Assembly (NCBI GenBank): GCA_965223985.1 | Contig: OZ245030.1 | Coordinates: forward strand, 2,604,001 to 2,668,000 | From: JAPPKS01 sp963667895 | GTDB lineage: Bacteria; Poribacteria; WGA-4E; PCPOR2b | Reading direction: 5' to 3' | DNA: 64,000 nt | In this document: positions 62,070 through 64,000 of the stretch, piece by piece | Position numbering within the stretch: the first letter of the stretch is position 1 | Layout: the number at the start of each line of letters is the position of its first letter | Position numbers and translations under genes: made by a program | The notes under the pieces: generated by a model | Database searches by the model: none | What the model saw: only the letters and a program-made list of their open reading frames with translations | What the model was told of the DNA's origin: nothing

Positions 62070-62576
62070 ATGAAAACACCGGTGCTCGTGTTGAACGCAA
62101 GCTACGAGGCAATTAATATTTGTAATTTAAAGCGCGCGATTAAGATGGTTATCAAAGGAGTAGCATGCATGGAAGAAGTCTCAGATCGGGAAATCCGTTC
62201 ACCAAACATCTCAATGAAAATTCCATTGGTAATCCGTCTAGTGAATTATGTTCACATCCCCCGCTGTGCTGTAAAATTCTCACGTAGAAACGTCTTTGTC
62301 CGAGATGCATATGTATGTCAATACTGCCATGAGAAATTTCCTCAATCAATGCTAACACTTGACCATGTTATCCCTAGATCTCGCGGTGGTGCAACGGTAT
62401 GGGAAAACGTTGCGACAGCATGCAAAAAATGTAATATCAAAAAAGGAAATTACACACCTCGCGAAGCTCACATGTTTCCCAAGCGTTCCCCTAACGTTCC
62501 CTCGATTATCTCTTATTTGCACCTCAGCCGCCATTTGCGTTATGACGAATCCTGGACGAAGTATTTGTATATTTGA
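62070..62576 (+). CDS. HNH endonuclease family protein
   Basis: A 168-residue protein of the HNH type common in bacteria as a housekeeping or orphan gene. The N-terminal motif VLVLNASYEAINICNLKRAI precedes the HNH core CQYCHEKFPQ..TLDHVIPRSRGG..NVATACKKCN, in which the two Cys pairs hold zinc and the His pair catalyses. It precedes an unknown secreted protein, overlapping it by 35 bases, and then rnpA. Confidence 0.92.
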   Translation: MKTPVLVLNASYEAINICNLKRAIKMVIKGVACMEEVSDREIRSPNISMKIPLVIRLVNYVHIPRCAVKFSRRNVFVRDAYVCQYCHEKFPQSMLTLDHVIPRSRGGATVWENVATACKKCNIKKGNYTPREAHMFPKRSPNVPSIISYLHLSRHLRYDESWTKYLYI

Positions 62577-63258
62577 ATCTGTGCGGTTTTCAATCAACAT
62601 AACGTACCTTTTCATTTTGAGTTTCCCGCTTGTAAGTTTCGCTTGTGCGATTCAAGCGCCCGAAGATTATTATTTTCAATTCTCCTTGATGGAAGAATGG
62701 GGAAAGTATAATCGACGGGAAACCGGTCGAGCGCCTAGTACATCAATTACCCATCCAGAAAATGCGGAACCGTTAATTGTTGCATTTGAAGTTGGTGAGC
62801 CTGCTTCGGGGTGGCTTGGCTTTGTACCCTACAAGATGACGGATGTCGAACTTGTTGGTGAGGGAGAGCCTTCAATTGAAGTGCTCAAGCCCAAGGTGCC
62901 TATTTCACTTCAGCAAGAAGCATTGCGTCAGATGTTTCAAGAACAGGAAATTCAAGCAGTTCACTGGCGTTTGAATGATGGTCGCCTTAAGGGCAAACAT
63001 AATATTGTTCAAATACACTTCATTCCCAGTGCTTTATCACATCAAGCAATAAAAAAAGAATTCCTGATGATTTGTGCCATCGTGCATGGCGCTCAGACGC
63101 AAGGGAATACAGTTGATGTTATAAAGGGAATTGTTGAAAGAGAAGATGGCACACCGCGAATGATTGTGGAAACTCAAATTACAGATTATGTTGCTTATCT
63201 ACGTGAGCAAATTGACAAGGCGGAGTGGGAGACTCAGGTTAAACTCAGAAGATTCTGA
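62542..63258 (+). CDS. Unknown exported protein
   Basis: A protein of about 238 residues. The frame carries a signal peptide (INITYLFILSFPLVSFACA) and then a mature region (EDYYFQFSLMEEWGKYNRRE) with helix FQEQEIQAVHWRLNDG and a charged tail. I give ATG 62542, which overlaps the HNH gene by 35 bases; GTG 62581 would start nearer the signal peptide. The family is unrecognised. Confidence 0.6.
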   Translation: MTNPGRSICIFESVRFSINITYLFILSFPLVSFACAIQAPEDYYFQFSLMEEWGKYNRRETGRAPSTSITHPENAEPLIVAFEVGEPASGWLGFVPYKMTDVELVGEGEPSIEVLKPKVPISLQQEALRQMFQEQEIQAVHWRLNDGRLKGKHNIVQIHFIPSALSHQAIKKEFLMICAIVHGAQTQGNTVDVIKGIVEREDGTPRMIVETQITDYVAYLREQIDKAEWETQVKLRRF

Positions 63259-63259
63259 T

Positions 63260-63607
63260 ATGGAGAATAAAGTTCATCCAGAGCGATTAACACGAAGATG
63301 GGAATTTCAGCGCGGGTATAAGAGAGGGAAGAAGTATTGGAATCGCTGTTTTGTTGTGTATGTATCTCATAACTCTTTCAACATGGTACGTCTTGGAATC
63401 ACCACCAGTAAAAAGTTAGGGAATAGCGTCAAACGGAATCGAGTAAAAAGGTTAATCCGGGAATCATTTAGATTATCAAGGCACCGAATTTGTCCGAATT
63501 ACGATATAATCGTTGTTGGACGAACCACAGCGCTTGATATGAAGTGCCAGCAAGCCAAAACTTTTCTCTTGCAACTTCTACAGCAAGCCAAAATTCTCAA
63601 TACGTGA
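63260..63607 (+). CDS. rnpA: Ribonuclease P protein component
   Basis: A 115-residue RnpA. The RNR motif is RLGITTSKKLGNSVKRNRVK, followed by RLIRESFR. It begins at ATG 63260, immediately after the previous gene's stop. rpmH and dnaA, the usual left neighbours, are absent here. Confidence 0.94.
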   Translation: MENKVHPERLTRRWEFQRGYKRGKKYWNRCFVVYVSHNSFNMVRLGITTSKKLGNSVKRNRVKRLIRESFRLSRHRICPNYDIIVVGRTTALDMKCQQAKTFLLQLLQQAKILNT

Positions 63608-63620
63608 TTATATCAGATCC

Positions 63621-63830
63621 ATGAAGATTTGTCTGATTTATCTGTTACGCTTCTATCGCAATTTTATATCCCCGCTCTTTCCGCCAACTTGCCGTTTTTA
63701 CCCGACGTGCTCCCAGTACACTATAGAAGCCATTATGAAGTATGATCTTTTGAAAGCTTGCTGGCTAACTCTCAAACGTTTGTCAAAATGCCAACCCTAT
63801 CACCCCGGTGGCTATGATCCTCTCAGATAA
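63621..63830 (+). CDS. yidD: Membrane protein insertion efficiency factor YidD
   Basis: A 69-residue YidD with RFYRNFISPLFPPTCRFYPT and CSQYTIEAI, ending in HPGGYDPLR. It follows rnpA by 13 bases as in most bacteria. The expected next gene, yidC, would lie beyond about 63900, but only about 170 bases remain in the window and show no start of it. Confidence 0.94.
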   Translation: MKICLIYLLRFYRNFISPLFPPTCRFYPTCSQYTIEAIMKYDLLKACWLTLKRLSKCQPYHPGGYDPLR

Positions 63831-64000
63831 GATTCTAAATGATTCATGCGGCTGAATGGGGTCCAGCATAAACATGTCGGGAATCTGTAGTAAGTTAACC
63901 GGAGTACGTAAGTCCTAACCTCTAGCTTCAATCTGTTGCTCTACCGACTTGTGTCGCTAGCACCTAGCATCTATAGAATGCACATGAATACTCACGGCGT

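Overview
The window looks like a piece of a bacterial chromosome from a diderm, probably uncultivated, lineage. A TonB-dependent receptor ending in Phe and several secreted or lipoprotein-like products imply an outer membrane. The ffh/rpsP/khpA/ylqD/trmD/rplS order, with YlxM in front, resembles the Firmicutes-type SRP and ribosome operon. The mix of phytanoyl-CoA dioxygenase, LamG, NHL and VWA proteins, together with dispersed GTAGGTTGGGT palindromes, made me think of Candidatus Poribacteria or a neighbouring phylum. That assignment is an inference and was not tested. No phage, plasmid or CRISPR array is visible.

Layout. 1-7.4 kb: a type I restriction locus (hsdS cut by the window edge, then hsdR and a YgjP-like metalloprotease). 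Between hsdS and hsdR lie a HicAB pair, a PhyH dioxygenase with a perfect consensus promoter, a UPF0175/DUF3368 pair and palindromic repeats. 7.6-9.8 kb: a TonB-dependent receptor. 24.3 down to 10 kb, minus strand: mnmG, rsmG, a STAS protein, a sensor histidine kinase, a response regulator-PP2C fusion, an RsbW-like kinase, a second STAS protein, a catalytically odd AccD homologue, a small lipoprotein, an NHL-repeat protein and a 1237-residue surface protein. 24.4-32 kb: tRNA-Leu(CAA), a macrodomain protein, a YgfZ/GcvT protein, a fused GHMP sugar kinase-nucleotidyltransferase, IS3 debris, two poorly conserved secreted-protein genes (one broken) and a UPF0173 hydrolase. 32-39.8 kb: FAH-family hydrolase, hisC, then ylxM-ffh-rpsP-khpA-ylqD-trmD-rplS (rimM is absent from its usual place) and a metallophosphoesterase. 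39.8-44.4 kb: accessory DNA with a candidate small RNA, a DUF4268 nuclease-like gene, repeats, unknown genes and a frameshifted LamG gene. 44.4-47.3 kb: hslU, hslV and a membrane protein. 47.8-50.4 kb: an unknown small gene, a sugar epimerase and moaA. 50.4-58.1 kb: a dispersed SUF iron-sulfur system (sufC, sufB, sufD, CGWS glutaredoxin, sufS, sufU, Rieske ferredoxin, SufT-like, DUF971). 58.1-63.8 kb: a ThDP enzyme, HAD phosphatase, VWA protein, HNH endonuclease, a secreted unknown, rnpA and yidD.

Functional links. The regulatory cassette has every part of a sigma-factor partner-switching pathway except the sigma factor: a kinase input, a phosphatase output, one anti-sigma kinase and two antagonists. 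The SUF genes make a complete cysteine desulfurase, scaffold and SufBCD set with accessory carriers. The accessory zones at 1-4 kb and 40-44.4 kb share one family of palindromic repeats. Those repeats lie beside broken or duplicated gene ends, so these zones appear recombinogenic.

Several genes start with TTG behind a good Shine-Dalgarno, and I moved starts accordingly. Functions rest on motif recognition by eye; no database search was possible.
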